DNA of 64,000 nucleotides from [Eubacterium] cellulosolvens LD2006 (GTDB taxonomy: Bacteria; Bacillota; Clostridia; Lachnospirales; Lachnospiraceae). The stretch lies in the NCBI RefSeq assembly GCF_000621585.1, contig NZ_KK211309.1, positions 147,128-211,127 on the forward strand, in the 5' to 3' direction. The translations under genes were made by a program, and so were the position numbers. Within the stretch, counting starts at the first letter, position 1. The number at the start of each line of letters is the position of its first letter. Of this stretch, positions 16,698 through 25,207 are shown one piece after another. A model generated the notes under the pieces. It was not told the origin of the DNA. It ran no database searches and saw only the letters and a list, made by a program, of their open reading frames with translations.

Positions 16698-16960
16698 TGA
16701 AAATGTCGGAACTTTGATACGATGTATAACAAAAGTAGCAAAAACGCAACCAATTAGATTATGACACTGAAGCAGGTGGCAAGGTGTTGCTCAATGAAAA
16801 CGACGTCGAGACCTGTTGTCTGCTCGAGAAACTATGAAACCGCTTTGCTTGATTTTGGAAAAGTCGGAACACAAAGGATCTGATATGTGATAAGATAATT
16901 AATTGTGGTGTGAAACATCGCGCAGGGGATTGCAGTTTTGTTGAACGGGGGGGAGTTTTG

Positions 16961-18112
16961 ATGAAACAAAAAAAACGCATCGAATGGCTGGATGGTTTGA
17001 AGGGACTGGCCTGTATGCTTGTATTTGCTCACCATTATATGCTGGCGTATTTCAGCGCGGCGTATTTCGGACTGGAGAGAGAGAGCCGTCTGAGGGGAAT
17101 AGATACCTATCTTTCTACATCTCCATTGGGGGTGTTTCTCAACGGAAATTTTCAAGTCTGCATATTTTTGCTGATCGCCGCTTTTCTGCCGGCGAAGCAG
17201 ATTATGGAATGTAAAAAAGAAAATCTGAAACAGGTTGCCGGGAAAATGCTGCTGAAGCGATATCCGCGACTTCTGATTCCGGTATTCAGCGTCGGGGCGC
17301 TGAATCTGATCATTATAGCAATTGTGGATTTCTTTGGGATTAATTTCAAGCCGGTTGTTGTGCCGTACGACACATGGCCGTACCTGCTGCACAGCATGTA
17401 TGATGTGTTCCTTGTGCCGGAATCCGGTCTCGTGGGTCCCATGTGGAGTATATCCTATATCTTTTTGGGAAGTATTATGGCCATTGTGCTGGCTATTCCT
17501 GCTGAAAAAGAAAGGAAATATATGCCCCTTGCGTACCTTTTGATCGCACGTGCGTTGTGTCGGCAGATCATGCTGTTTATGCCCTGCGTTTTGGGCGTAT
17601 TCCTTGCCGATCTGATTGTGAATGAGAGAATAAAGTTTTCGATTTCGCGGCGTTGGAAGATCATCCGGGCAATTGCGCTTATAGGCGGCGGACTGTTCCT
17701 TGGCGGTTATCCGAGCTACGTAAAGCCGAAAAACATATATTCAATTTTCGATTTTATTATTAAGAATATGGAGCAGCATGAAAGTCAGTATGTGGTCTTT
17801 CATGCTATTGGAGCTGCGTTGCTTTTTCTTGGAATCTATCTGTGGAATGAAGCGGGATTATTTTCCGTGTTGTCCACGAAACTGTTTACATTCCTTGGAA
17901 GTATCAGCTTTGGCGTTTATCTGCTTCATATGGTGTGGCTGGAATTTCTGGGGCATTACGGTATGGAGACGCTGAATGTAAAACTGGGCACCTACGCAAA
18001 AGCTGCGTGCATTGTTTGGCCGATCCTTGTGCTGGGAACAATCCTTTCTGCCATACTATTTCGACAAATTGTCGAGAAACCTGCCGAAAAACTGTTAAGT
18101 AAAATTGTATAG
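16961..18112 (+). CDS. Acyltransferase 3 family membrane protein
   Basis: Membrane O-acyltransferase of the OafA/WecH type, likely modifying a cell-surface polysaccharide. 383 residues from the ATG at 16961 (MKQKKRIEWLDGLKG), chosen for its GGGGGGGAG SD; an earlier in-frame ATG at 16910 lacks one. The WLDGLKGLACMLVFAHHY segment holds the conserved His of the family. About ten hydrophobic helices follow (e.g. FLLIAAFLPA, GSIMAIVLAIP, FGVYLLHMVWLEF). Monocistronic. Substrate unknown, but the polysaccharide block downstream makes a glycan acceptor plausible. Confidence 0.88.
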   Translation: MKQKKRIEWLDGLKGLACMLVFAHHYMLAYFSAAYFGLERESRLRGIDTYLSTSPLGVFLNGNFQVCIFLLIAAFLPAKQIMECKKENLKQVAGKMLLKRYPRLLIPVFSVGALNLIIIAIVDFFGINFKPVVVPYDTWPYLLHSMYDVFLVPESGLVGPMWSISYIFLGSIMAIVLAIPAEKERKYMPLAYLLIARALCRQIMLFMPCVLGVFLADLIVNERIKFSISRRWKIIRAIALIGGGLFLGGYPSYVKPKNIYSIFDFIIKNMEQHESQYVVFHAIGAALLFLGIYLWNEAGLFSVLSTKLFTFLGSISFGVYLLHMVWLEFLGHYGMETLNVKLGTYAKAACIVWPILVLGTILSAILFRQIVEKPAEKLLSKIV

Positions 18113-18130
18113 TGAAAACAAAAGGGATCA

Positions 18131-18170
18131 GGCCCGAATTGTTCGTCCGCAAGGGGGGATGATTCGGGTC
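18131..18170 (+). terminator. Hairpin after the acyltransferase gene
   Basis: GGCCCGAAT / ATTCGGGTC (one G-U) with a 22-nt loop, 18 bp after the stop. There is no U-tract, so termination here is uncertain. Confidence 0.45.
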
Positions 18171-18252
18171 TGAAACGTCTGAACGGTGCATTTTTGACAG
18201 GATTGTGCGATCCGGTTTGCTTTTTGTAAGGGAATGGTGACGGAAAACATCC

Positions 18253-18281
18253 TTGACAGTCACAGAGAAGTCACTTATAAT
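18253..18281 (+). promoter_or_regulatory. Consensus promoter of the surface/polysaccharide operon
   Basis: TTGACA (18253-18258), 17-bp spacer, TATAAT (18276-18281): a perfect sigma-A promoter. It leaves a leader of about 170 nt, AT-rich and without an obvious fold, before the TTG start of cpsB at 18461. Confidence 0.92.
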
Positions 18282-18460
18282 CAATATTAGTTAAATATTA
18301 TCTATAATTCGTACTATTTGATACATGTTGATAATCGTTGAGTTGGTTCACATTGTTTTATTGTTTCGTTAGTACAGTCAGTTGAGGTCTGTGTTTATTT
18401 TGCATTTTGCGGAGTACATAGGCTTTTCTTATTACATATTTTTGTTTTGGGGAGAACCTG

Positions 18461-19192
18461 TTGAGTAAGATATGTGATATCCATTCCCATTTGCTTCCCG
18501 GCCTGGACGACGGATCGAAGGATTGGGAGACTACACTTCACATGATCAAAACTGAATATGAAGCGGGCGTGCGGATGATTTTCGCGACTTCGCATTATCT
18601 TCCGTGGCGGCACACGATCATCGCGGAGAGAATTCCTTCTCTCTGTAAAGAGGCGGAGGAGCGAGCGAAGAGTGATCTCGGGATTGAAATGAAAATCGTC
18701 CCGGGGCAGGAGCTCTACTATCACATGGAACTGCCGGAGGCAATTGCCGGGGGAAAAGCGCTGACGCTGGCCGGGAGCTCACACATCCTCGTGGAATTTG
18801 ACGAGCGGATTCCCTGGCAGGAGATGCAGCAGGCGCTGCAGAATCTGCAGAGGGCGGGCTATCGGGTGATTATCGCGCACTGCGAGAGGTTTGGCTGTAT
18901 CCGCGATCCGGATCATCTGGAGGCGGTGCTGGCCATGGGTGTCAGGCTTCAGTCGAACGTACAGGAGATGTCGAACGGCTTCTTCGATAAGACGAGGAAG
19001 TGGCTTGTGAAGAGATATCAGGAGATGCAGATCAGCTATCTCGGGTCGGACATGCACAATCTTACGAAGCGTCCGCCGATCACAGAGACGCAGCTGAAAT
19101 GGTTTGGGAAATCTTTATCTGAGGATTATCGGCAGAAACTATACTGGAGAAACGCGGAACAGATATTGGAAGAGGGGACATATGGAAGATAG
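18461..19192 (+). CDS. cpsB: CpsB/YwqE-type PHP tyrosine phosphatase
   Basis: Manganese-dependent phosphatase that removes phosphate from the BY-kinase and so tunes capsule or exopolysaccharide synthesis. 243 residues. PHP metal motifs: CDIHSHLLPGLDDGS (His8, His10), TSHYLPW, PGQELYYH, IIAHCERFG, and SDMHNLTKRPP near the end. The start is a TTG at 18461 behind TTGGGGAG. It overlaps the next gene by 11 nt; cpsB-wzz-cpsD is the classical Gram-positive order. Confidence 0.92.
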   Translation: MSKICDIHSHLLPGLDDGSKDWETTLHMIKTEYEAGVRMIFATSHYLPWRHTIIAERIPSLCKEAEERAKSDLGIEMKIVPGQELYYHMELPEAIAGGKALTLAGSSHILVEFDERIPWQEMQQALQNLQRAGYRVIIAHCERFGCIRDPDHLEAVLAMGVRLQSNVQEMSNGFFDKTRKWLVKRYQEMQISYLGSDMHNLTKRPPITETQLKWFGKSLSEDYRQKLYWRNAEQILEEGTYGR

Positions 19193-19955
19193 AGCAGAGG
19201 TTATTCGGAATCTGAATATGCAGGATGACGGCGGAGAAATGGAACTGGATCTTGTGGAGCTGCTGTACGCGATCCGCAGAAAGATCTGGTATGTGCTACT
19301 CATCGCACTGATCGGAGCGTCGATCGCGGCGGGGATTACGAAATTTGTCATGACTCCGATGTACACGTCGTCGTCCATGATGATTGTACTGACGAAGGAG
19401 ACGACGATTGCGTCTATTGCGGATCTGCAGATGGGTTCGCAGCTGACGAACGATTACAAGGTTCTGATCCTGAGCCGGCCGGTTCTGGAGGAGACAATCA
19501 AGAAGACCGGTCTGGATCTGGACTATAAGGAGTTAAAGAAGTACCTGACGATCACAAACGAGAAGGACACACGTATCCTTCAGCTCTCCGTGGAACAGCC
19601 GAATCCGCAGCTGGCCAAGAAGGTGGTGGACACGCTCGCGGGGGTTGCATCCGCATATATCGCGGACAAGATGGAGGTGCAGGCGCCGAAGATTGTCGAG
19701 GTCGGAGAGGTTCCGATCCGCGCGACGAGCCCGAGCATGGCAAAGAATGTTGTGATCGGATTCCTTTTGGGAGCGCTTCTGATGATCGCGATCATCACGG
19801 TACAGGTAATGCTGAACGATACAGTGGTCAGTGATGAAGATGTGGATAAGTACCTGCAGCTCACGACGCTGGCGTCTATCCCGCTGAAGACGGCGGAGGA
19901 CAGAAAAGCGAAGCAGAAAATCAACGCGAACAAGAGAAAGGGCAGGTGCGCATGA
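19182..19955 (+). CDS. cpsC: Wzz/CpsC-type chain-length regulator and kinase modulator
   Basis: Membrane adaptor that controls polysaccharide chain length and activates the cognate tyrosine kinase. 257 residues from the ATG at 19182, inside the end of cpsB. TM1 is KIWYVLLIALIGASIAAGIT (~35-55). An extracytoplasmic domain with VVDTLAGVASAYIADKM follows, then a Pro-containing segment (RATSPSMAKN) and TM2 (VVIGFLLGALLMIAIITVQV), ending in a basic cytoplasmic tail that docks the kinase. Confidence 0.9.
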   Translation: MEDRAEVIRNLNMQDDGGEMELDLVELLYAIRRKIWYVLLIALIGASIAAGITKFVMTPMYTSSSMMIVLTKETTIASIADLQMGSQLTNDYKVLILSRPVLEETIKKTGLDLDYKELKKYLTITNEKDTRILQLSVEQPNPQLAKKVVDTLAGVASAYIADKMEVQAPKIVEVGEVPIRATSPSMAKNVVIGFLLGALLMIAIITVQVMLNDTVVSDEDVDKYLQLTTLASIPLKTAEDRKAKQKINANKRKGRCA

Positions 19956-20701
19956 TGCTGACAAATTATGTGAAATTGACGGACGCCGATGAGGGCGATT
20001 ATTTCTACAAAGAAGAAATCAAGAAACTCCGGGCGAACATTGTTTTCACCGGAAGAAAATACAAGAAGATCATGTTTACCAGCTGTTTTCAGGGAGAGGG
20101 AAAATCCGATACGGTTTTCCATCTTGCCGTGGACATGACAAAGCTGGGCAAGCGGGTGCTCCTGATCGATGCAGATATCCGCAATTCGCAGTATGTAACC
20201 AGATTCGCGGTGAACCAGCAGGTTCTCGGTCTGTCGGAATATCTCAGCGGACAGATTGATGAGGTGAATCAGATCTTCTACCAGACGAACTACGACAACC
20301 TGTTCCTGATTTTCAGCGGAGCCTATGCGTCAAATCCGTCGGAGATGCTTGCGGACGAGAGCTTCGGAAGGCTGCTGACAGCGGCGGCGGAGTCCTTTGA
20401 TTATATCTTTGTCGACACTCCACCGCTCGGTCAGATCATCGACGCGGCGCAGATCGGACGCTTCTGTGACGGCGCGATTATCGTCATCGAGAGCGGCGCG
20501 GTTTCCTACCGGGCGGCACAGAAAGTTAAAAAGCAGCTTGATCAGGCGGATATCCATATCCTCGGCGTGGCGCTGAACAAGGTAGACCGCGCGGCTGCCG
20601 GCGCGTACGGCCATTACGGAAAGTACGGAAAGTACGGAAAGTACGGCAAATACGGGAAGTACGGCAGATACGGATATGACAAATCCGCGCAGACGGAATA
20701 G
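19952..20701 (+). CDS. cpsD: CpsD-type bacterial tyrosine kinase
   Basis: Cytosolic BY-kinase that autophosphorylates on a C-terminal tyrosine cluster and pairs with the Wzz protein. About 249 residues; its start overlaps the wzz stop. Walker A is SCFQGEGKSDT (~44-54), with Asp where a Thr is usual after GKS. Walker A' is VLLIDADIRNSQ, Walker B YIFVDTPPLG. The tail is a tandem repeat of YGK units (20606-20676), giving about eight tyrosines in 25 residues, an extreme form of the autophosphorylation tail. An AGGGCAGG SD precedes the ATGs at 19952/19955. Confidence 0.92.
   Translation: MMLTNYVKLTDADEGDYFYKEEIKKLRANIVFTGRKYKKIMFTSCFQGEGKSDTVFHLAVDMTKLGKRVLLIDADIRNSQYVTRFAVNQQVLGLSEYLSGQIDEVNQIFYQTNYDNLFLIFSGAYASNPSEMLADESFGRLLTAAAESFDYIFVDTPPLGQIIDAAQIGRFCDGAIIVIESGAVSYRAAQKVKKQLDQADIHILGVALNKVDRAAAGAYGHYGKYGKYGKYGKYGKYGRYGYDKSAQTE
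20606..20676 (+). repeat. 9-bp tandem repeat encoding the Tyr-Gly-Lys tail
   Basis: About seven units of a 9-bp motif close to AAGTACGGA, with small third-base changes (AAATACGGG, AGATACGGA), within the kinase C-terminus. Unit number could change by slippage. Confidence 0.85.
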
Positions 20702-20722
20702 AAACCGCAGGGCGGATGATCA

Positions 20723-21856
20723 ATGAAAGCCCGGCAGTCGGGTGAATGGAAGAAGGCAGGAATGGAAAACAAGAATCGAAGAGAGAAGCAGCAGCGGCTG
20801 ATGAATCTTTTGATTATCTGCGCTGTTGCGGTCATTCTTCTCTCGGTCGGGATTCTGATCTGGACGAATGTTCAGAAGAACCGAAGGCTGTCCCGGCAGA
20901 GCGAGGCGTTCGAGGCGGTGAATGCGAGAAACGCCTCGGGGGATCCGAATGCATCCATGGCAGAGTCCTCCGGGATTTACGGAGGGTTGTCGGATTCCGA
21001 GAAGAAACAGGTTTCCTATAAGGGGCAGAAATATGTTCTGAACGAGGATCTGGACAATTATCTTTTCCTCGGGATTGACTCGGTGACGAACACCGACAAA
21101 GACAAGAACACCCCGCAGAAGGGCGGCCAGTCGGACGCCATCTATCTTCTCTCCTACAACCGGAGAGAGGAGACGGTGAAGCTGATCGCGATCCCGCGCG
21201 ACACCATGTCGCCGGTGGAGGCCTTTGACCGTGCCGGTGAGAGTCTTGGAGTTACTGTGAACAACATCTGCTTGCAGTACGCATACGGAGACGGCAAGCA
21301 CAAGAGCTGTGAACTCGCAAAGAAAGCGGTCTCGACACTTCTCTACGGTGTGCCGATCCGAGGATACACGTCGCTGAACCTCAACAGCCTCCCGCTTCTG
21401 GCGGATCTGGTCGGAGGCGTGACGATCACCGTGCCGGATGACAGTCTGAAGGAAGTGGATCCGGTCTTTGCCGAGGGTGCGGTGGTGACACTGGACTCGA
21501 AGAATTCCGAGAAGTACCTGCGGTACAGGGACACGGAAGTCCGGCAGAGCGCAATGACGAGATTTCAGCGGCAGCTCGTTTTCCTGCACGCCTTTGCTGC
21601 GAGACTTCAGGAACAGCAGGCAAAAGACGCGTCGACGGTAACGAAGGTCTATGAGGGGCTGAAACCCTACATGGTATCGAATATGGGGAACGACGTGTAT
21701 GTGAAGCTTGCCGGCGCAAAGAACGAGGGAGATACCATTACGATTCCGGGAGACGGAGTCACAAACGAAAAAGCGGGTTTTGATGAATATCACGTTCGCG
21801 AGACAGAGCTCTATGAATTGGTACTTGAAACTTTTTTTAAGAAGATTTCAGAGTAA
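20723..21856 (+). CDS. LytR-CpsA-Psr (LCP) family protein
   Basis: LCP enzymes transfer undecaprenyl-linked glycopolymers to peptidoglycan outside the membrane. 377 residues. A short basic N-terminus is followed by TM LLIICAVAVILLSVGILIW (~28-46), then an extracellular LCP domain: YLFLGIDSVTN, GGQSDAIYLLSYN (conserved Asp), LIAIPRDTMSPV (conserved Arg), GYTSLNLNSLPLLADLVGGV and EKYLRYRDTEVRQSAMTRFQ RQ, which carries the Arg-rich lipid-phosphate site. The ATG at 20723 follows AGGGCGG; the ATG at 20762 (MENKNRREK) is an alternative. Directly after cpsD, so very likely the ligase for this operon's polymer. Confidence 0.88.
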   Translation: MKARQSGEWKKAGMENKNRREKQQRLMNLLIICAVAVILLSVGILIWTNVQKNRRLSRQSEAFEAVNARNASGDPNASMAESSGIYGGLSDSEKKQVSYKGQKYVLNEDLDNYLFLGIDSVTNTDKDKNTPQKGGQSDAIYLLSYNRREETVKLIAIPRDTMSPVEAFDRAGESLGVTVNNICLQYAYGDGKHKSCELAKKAVSTLLYGVPIRGYTSLNLNSLPLLADLVGGVTITVPDDSLKEVDPVFAEGAVVTLDSKNSEKYLRYRDTEVRQSAMTRFQRQLVFLHAFAARLQEQQAKDASTVTKVYEGLKPYMVSNMGNDVYVKLAGAKNEGDTITIPGDGVTNEKAGFDEYHVRETELYELVLETFFKKISE

Positions 21857-21876
21857 ATTTAGAAAGCTGACTTATA

Positions 21877-22689
21877 ATGAAAAAAATATTGACGATATTG
21901 CTCCTAGTGGCGGCTATGGTTTGCAGTGGAATTGCTGTACACGGTTATATCAAAGAGGTGAATGCGGGGAAGAGCTACGAGGTTCTTGAGAAGGAAGTGG
22001 TCACGGTGCAGACGCCTGTGCCCACGGCGACTCCTGCGCCGGCGCCCACAGAAAAGGCTGCGCCGGGCACGCCGACGGCAACGCCGGAACCGACAGAGGT
22101 ACCGGAGACCAACAGCCTCCCGCTGAAAATTGATTTTGAGAAGCTTCGGAAGACCGCTCCGGACGCCTATGCCTGGCTGCAGGTACCGGGTACGGATATC
22201 AGTTACCCGATCTGCCAGCACGCGACGGATAATGCCTACTACCTGTCGCACACGGCGGAGCAGGAGGGGAAATTTGAGGGAGCTGTTTTTACCGAGAACT
22301 TCAATAAGAAAGACTTCAAGGATCCGCTGACCGTGATTTATGGTCACAATATGCAGAACGGTTCGATGTTCGCCACGCTCCACAAATTCGAGGACAAGGC
22401 GTTCTTTGACAGCCATCGGGAATTTACGATTTATACGCCGGAGAAGACGCTCAAGTACAGAATACTGGCTGCGTACAGCGCCGACTCGCTGCATCTGTTG
22501 AAGGAGCACGAGTTCGAAAACCGGGATGTTCTCTTTGAGTATGTGGATTCGATCCGGAACGCGAAATCGACCTACGCGAATACAGATTCGTCCGTATCGA
22601 TCAGCAGAGACGATGATTTCGTCATTCTGTCGACCTGCACGGGCAACGATGCGTCGAGATATCTGGTACAGGCTGTGCTTGAGAAGTGA
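21877..22689 (+). CDS. Class B-type sortase
   Basis: Membrane-anchored cysteine transpeptidase that joins surface proteins to the cell wall. 270 residues. N-terminal TM (ILTILLLVAAMVCSGIAVHG), a Pro/Thr-rich spacer (~45-78), then the sortase fold: WLQVPGTDISYPICQ, the catalytic His157 in VIYGHNMQNG, Cys254 in VILSTCTG and Arg261 in ASRYLV. The spacing fits SrtB-like enzymes. The SD is weak; it is 20 bp behind the LCP gene. The next gene encodes a protein with a sortase-type C-terminus, the likely substrate. Confidence 0.92.
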   Translation: MKKILTILLLVAAMVCSGIAVHGYIKEVNAGKSYEVLEKEVVTVQTPVPTATPAPAPTEKAAPGTPTATPEPTEVPETNSLPLKIDFEKLRKTAPDAYAWLQVPGTDISYPICQHATDNAYYLSHTAEQEGKFEGAVFTENFNKKDFKDPLTVIYGHNMQNGSMFATLHKFEDKAFFDSHREFTIYTPEKTLKYRILAAYSADSLHLLKEHEFENRDVLFEYVDSIRNAKSTYANTDSSVSISRDDDFVILSTCTGNDASRYLVQAVLEK

Positions 22690-22781
22690 GAAATCACTGC
22701 TGCATGCGACAGTTGAGAAGAGCACGGATGTGTCACCATTTATCTATACATTATTTACTTATCTCAAAAGGAGGAAAAAAC

Positions 22782-23462
22782 ATGAAGGGAATGAAGAAAT
22801 TCATCACCTGTCTTTTGACAGCCGCACTTACACTGGGAGCTACTTCCGCAGTATTTGCTGCTTCAAAGACAACCGACGTCACATCGCCGACAGGCGGCAT
22901 TATTGTAGCGGCTCTTGACACAACCGGACTTGATGCGGATGTTGTAGAGGCCATTGAAGATGTCACAGAAAAGACTGATCTCGATGCTTTCCTTGAGGAT
23001 ATCGATGGTCAGAAGGGCGCAGAGGACGTTAAAGAAGCACTCACTGGAAAGAAATTCCTCACAGGTTTCTTTGATGTGTATGCTGAGAAAGATGCGAAGC
23101 CAAATGCTGACGGCACCTACACAGTTAAACTTAACGTTCCCGCGTTGAAAGCAGGAATGACAGGAATCAAGGTTCTTCACTACAGCACAGTTCGTGGCAT
23201 TTGGGAAGTAATCGACGTGGATGATGTTGATTATACGAACCAGCTTCTGACAGCTACATTCAAGGATCTCTCTCCTGTAACAATCGTTATTGCTAAGTCT
23301 TCCAGCAGCAATAAGGATACTACAAACAAGACAGCACAGACTACTACCAAGAAGACAGCTCCTAAGACAGGCGCTTCTACAAACTACATGGTTTGGATGG
23401 TAGCAGCAATGGCATTCATCGGCGCAGCTTTCGCTGTATCCCGCAAGAAAGCTGCAATGTAA
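22782..23462 (+). CDS. Sortase-anchored surface protein
   Basis: 226 residues from the ATG at 22782, behind a perfect AAAGGAGG SD. Signal peptide ~1-27 (FITCLLTAALTLGATSAVFA). A mature region with DTTGLDADVVEAIEDVTEK and a beta-rich middle (GTYTVKLNVPALKAGMTGIK, then VLHYSTVRGIWEV) reads like a small Ig-like or carboxypeptidase-regulatory domain. A Thr/Lys linker leads to the sorting signal APKTGAS, a hydrophobic stretch (YMVWMVAAMAFIGAAFAV) and SRKKAAM. PKTG replaces LPxTG. It sits straight after the class B sortase, so it is probably that enzyme's dedicated substrate. Confidence 0.85.
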   Translation: MKGMKKFITCLLTAALTLGATSAVFAASKTTDVTSPTGGIIVAALDTTGLDADVVEAIEDVTEKTDLDAFLEDIDGQKGAEDVKEALTGKKFLTGFFDVYAEKDAKPNADGTYTVKLNVPALKAGMTGIKVLHYSTVRGIWEVIDVDDVDYTNQLLTATFKDLSPVTIVIAKSSSSNKDTTNKTAQTTTKKTAPKTGASTNYMVWMVAAMAFIGAAFAVSRKKAAM

Positions 23463-23527
23463 TTTCTGCTGTAAGAATTTACAATTGAATAATTCCTTCG
23501 ATTCGCAGAAACCGAAGGGCTGATAAG

Positions 23528-23562
23528 AGACACCTGCCGTTGCACCGGCGGGTGTCTTTTTG
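23528..23562 (+). terminator. Intrinsic terminator of the surface-protein gene
   Basis: AGACACC-t-GCCG ttgca CCGGC-g-GGTGTCT followed by TTTTTGTG. A second hairpin, CGCTCAC / GTGAGCG (23575-23618) with a later T-run, follows. The rest up to 23922 shows no gene. Confidence 0.85.
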
Positions 23563-23922
23563 TGTAACAAAAAACGCTCACGACCTTCTGCAAGTACTCG
23601 GAACAGGAGATGTGAGCGAATGCCATTTTTTCTGTGCGTCCCGGGGATCTAAGATCACCAAAAGGAGCTCTGCGAACCTCTCCCTCGGATGAACAGATTC
23701 CATTTGAAAGAATAACAGAAAATGGTCACAAGGTAATCATATTTATGTGACAGTTCTAACGGTTGTGTCGGTGCCGGAGGGAGTGCCGGGGAAGGCAACT
23801 TATAATCCTCCGCGATTCGAACGATAAATATTCATATGGTATGAAACTATGATTTATAGTATCATATTCTTTGGGTACGTAATCATGAGTAAAAAGATGC
23901 AGGCGAAAGAAGGAGTCGTGTG

Positions 23923-24906
23923 ATGAACAGATATCAGGACAGACACAGACCGCTGATCGTGGCTCTGTGCGTGATACTCGCGGCGGGACTTGCCGGTTTT
24001 CTTCTATGGAACCGGATGCAGGAGGCGGCTGCGGCGAGAGAGTGGAAGGCACTGGGGGCACAGGCGGGAGAGACGGATACAAAAGGCCTGGCAGAACCAT
24101 TGGCCGCTGATTCGGAGGCGGTATGGACCGGGGCGGAGAACGGGCGGCTGTCCGTATCCTCACAGAGCACAGCACGGGATCTGACGGATTCACAGCCGGC
24201 GAAGACGTCTTCGACAGGAAGTGTGCCGGCGCTCTCGATTACGCCGACGGGTGAGGCTTCGGATGCGGATAAACCTGAGAAGTGCTATGATACGATTTCT
24301 CTTCGCGGTGACGGCTTCTACAAGTTCGGAGATCTGACCTTGTCAGTGACCGGCATCGGCGCGTACCTGAATCAGGCGCTCACGGCCGCCGGATCTCCGA
24401 GATGTGTGAAGGACTACACGATGGATCTGGCCGGGAGTCTGTCCCAGCTTCGCCATGCGGGCGTCGATGAAAATGTGATTTCGGCCTATGTGAATGCGCA
24501 TAAACAGGCCTTCGGAACAACGAATCCGTTGGATACAGACACAGAGATGGTTGTCCGTGATCAGACGGAGCAGGAAAAGAACCGGGATGATCAGGATGCG
24601 CTTCCTGTCATCGGCATCGGTTTCAAGGGAGGCTTTTCCGGGAAGGTTGAGGAGCTTGAGGAACAGGTGCAGCATATCCTGAACACCTACAGCCAGCAGG
24701 AGGACTATATCATCCTCGGATATTATCCGGAAAAAATCGATACAGACAGCGCCCGTCAGGCGTTCGCCGGTTCCATGACTTCGAGGTGGGGAGAGCATTA
24801 TCTCGACCTCACAGCCCTGATTACGCCTGGGAACGCCACGGAGGATGGCACAAGAAAGGCGGTTGCGGAAGCGGTTGCGAAGAAGATCCTGGAGATGGGC
24901 TACTAG
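23923..24906 (+). CDS. Membrane-anchored SGNH-hydrolase-like protein
   Basis: Probable surface esterase-like protein. About 327 residues from the ATG at 23923, seven bases after GAAGGAG. One N-terminal TM (LIVALCVILAAGLAGFLLW), a low-complexity Ser/Thr/Ala spacer (to ~125), then a domain that opens with YDTISLRGDGFYKFGD in the place where SGNH hydrolases have GDS, and later has ALPVIGIGFKGGF, YIILGYYPEKID and HYLDLTALITPGN. The catalytic Ser/His are not evident (GDG instead of GDS), so it may be inactive. Family placement is an inference from layout and position in a polysaccharide block. Confidence 0.6.
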   Translation: MNRYQDRHRPLIVALCVILAAGLAGFLLWNRMQEAAAAREWKALGAQAGETDTKGLAEPLAADSEAVWTGAENGRLSVSSQSTARDLTDSQPAKTSSTGSVPALSITPTGEASDADKPEKCYDTISLRGDGFYKFGDLTLSVTGIGAYLNQALTAAGSPRCVKDYTMDLAGSLSQLRHAGVDENVISAYVNAHKQAFGTTNPLDTDTEMVVRDQTEQEKNRDDQDALPVIGIGFKGGFSGKVEELEEQVQHILNTYSQQEDYIILGYYPEKIDTDSARQAFAGSMTSRWGEHYLDLTALITPGNATEDGTRKAVAEAVAKKILEMGY

Positions 24907-24932
24907 ATGAAAAATACTATCATTTTCTATGG

Positions 24933-24961
24933 AACGAGCCGGTTTTGTGACCGGCTCGTTT
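24933..24961 (+). terminator. Hairpin terminator
   Basis: AACGAGCCGG / CCGGCTCGTT, a perfect 10-bp stem 27 bp after the 24906 stop. The U-tract is short (TTT), so efficiency is uncertain. From 24962 to 25207 the DNA is AT-rich; a TACAAT (25097) may be a -10 element. Confidence 0.65.
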
Positions 24962-25207
24962 GGGGCATATGTATAGTACATGAGAACGCTTTTCGACGAA
25001 GCAAAATAGATTCGGGGACCTTTGGGACACACAAAGAATCTGATATGGGCGGATTTTTCGCATATAAGTTTATGTTTATCTGCTCAAGAGGATATGGTAC
25101 AATTAATAGTATAAAATTGTTGAATTATATAGCGGAAGATTTTTCATACGAGTCGTGGCATCAGTGTAGTATAGATATGTACAGCGTAGAACGGGAGGCT
25201 CTGCAGT

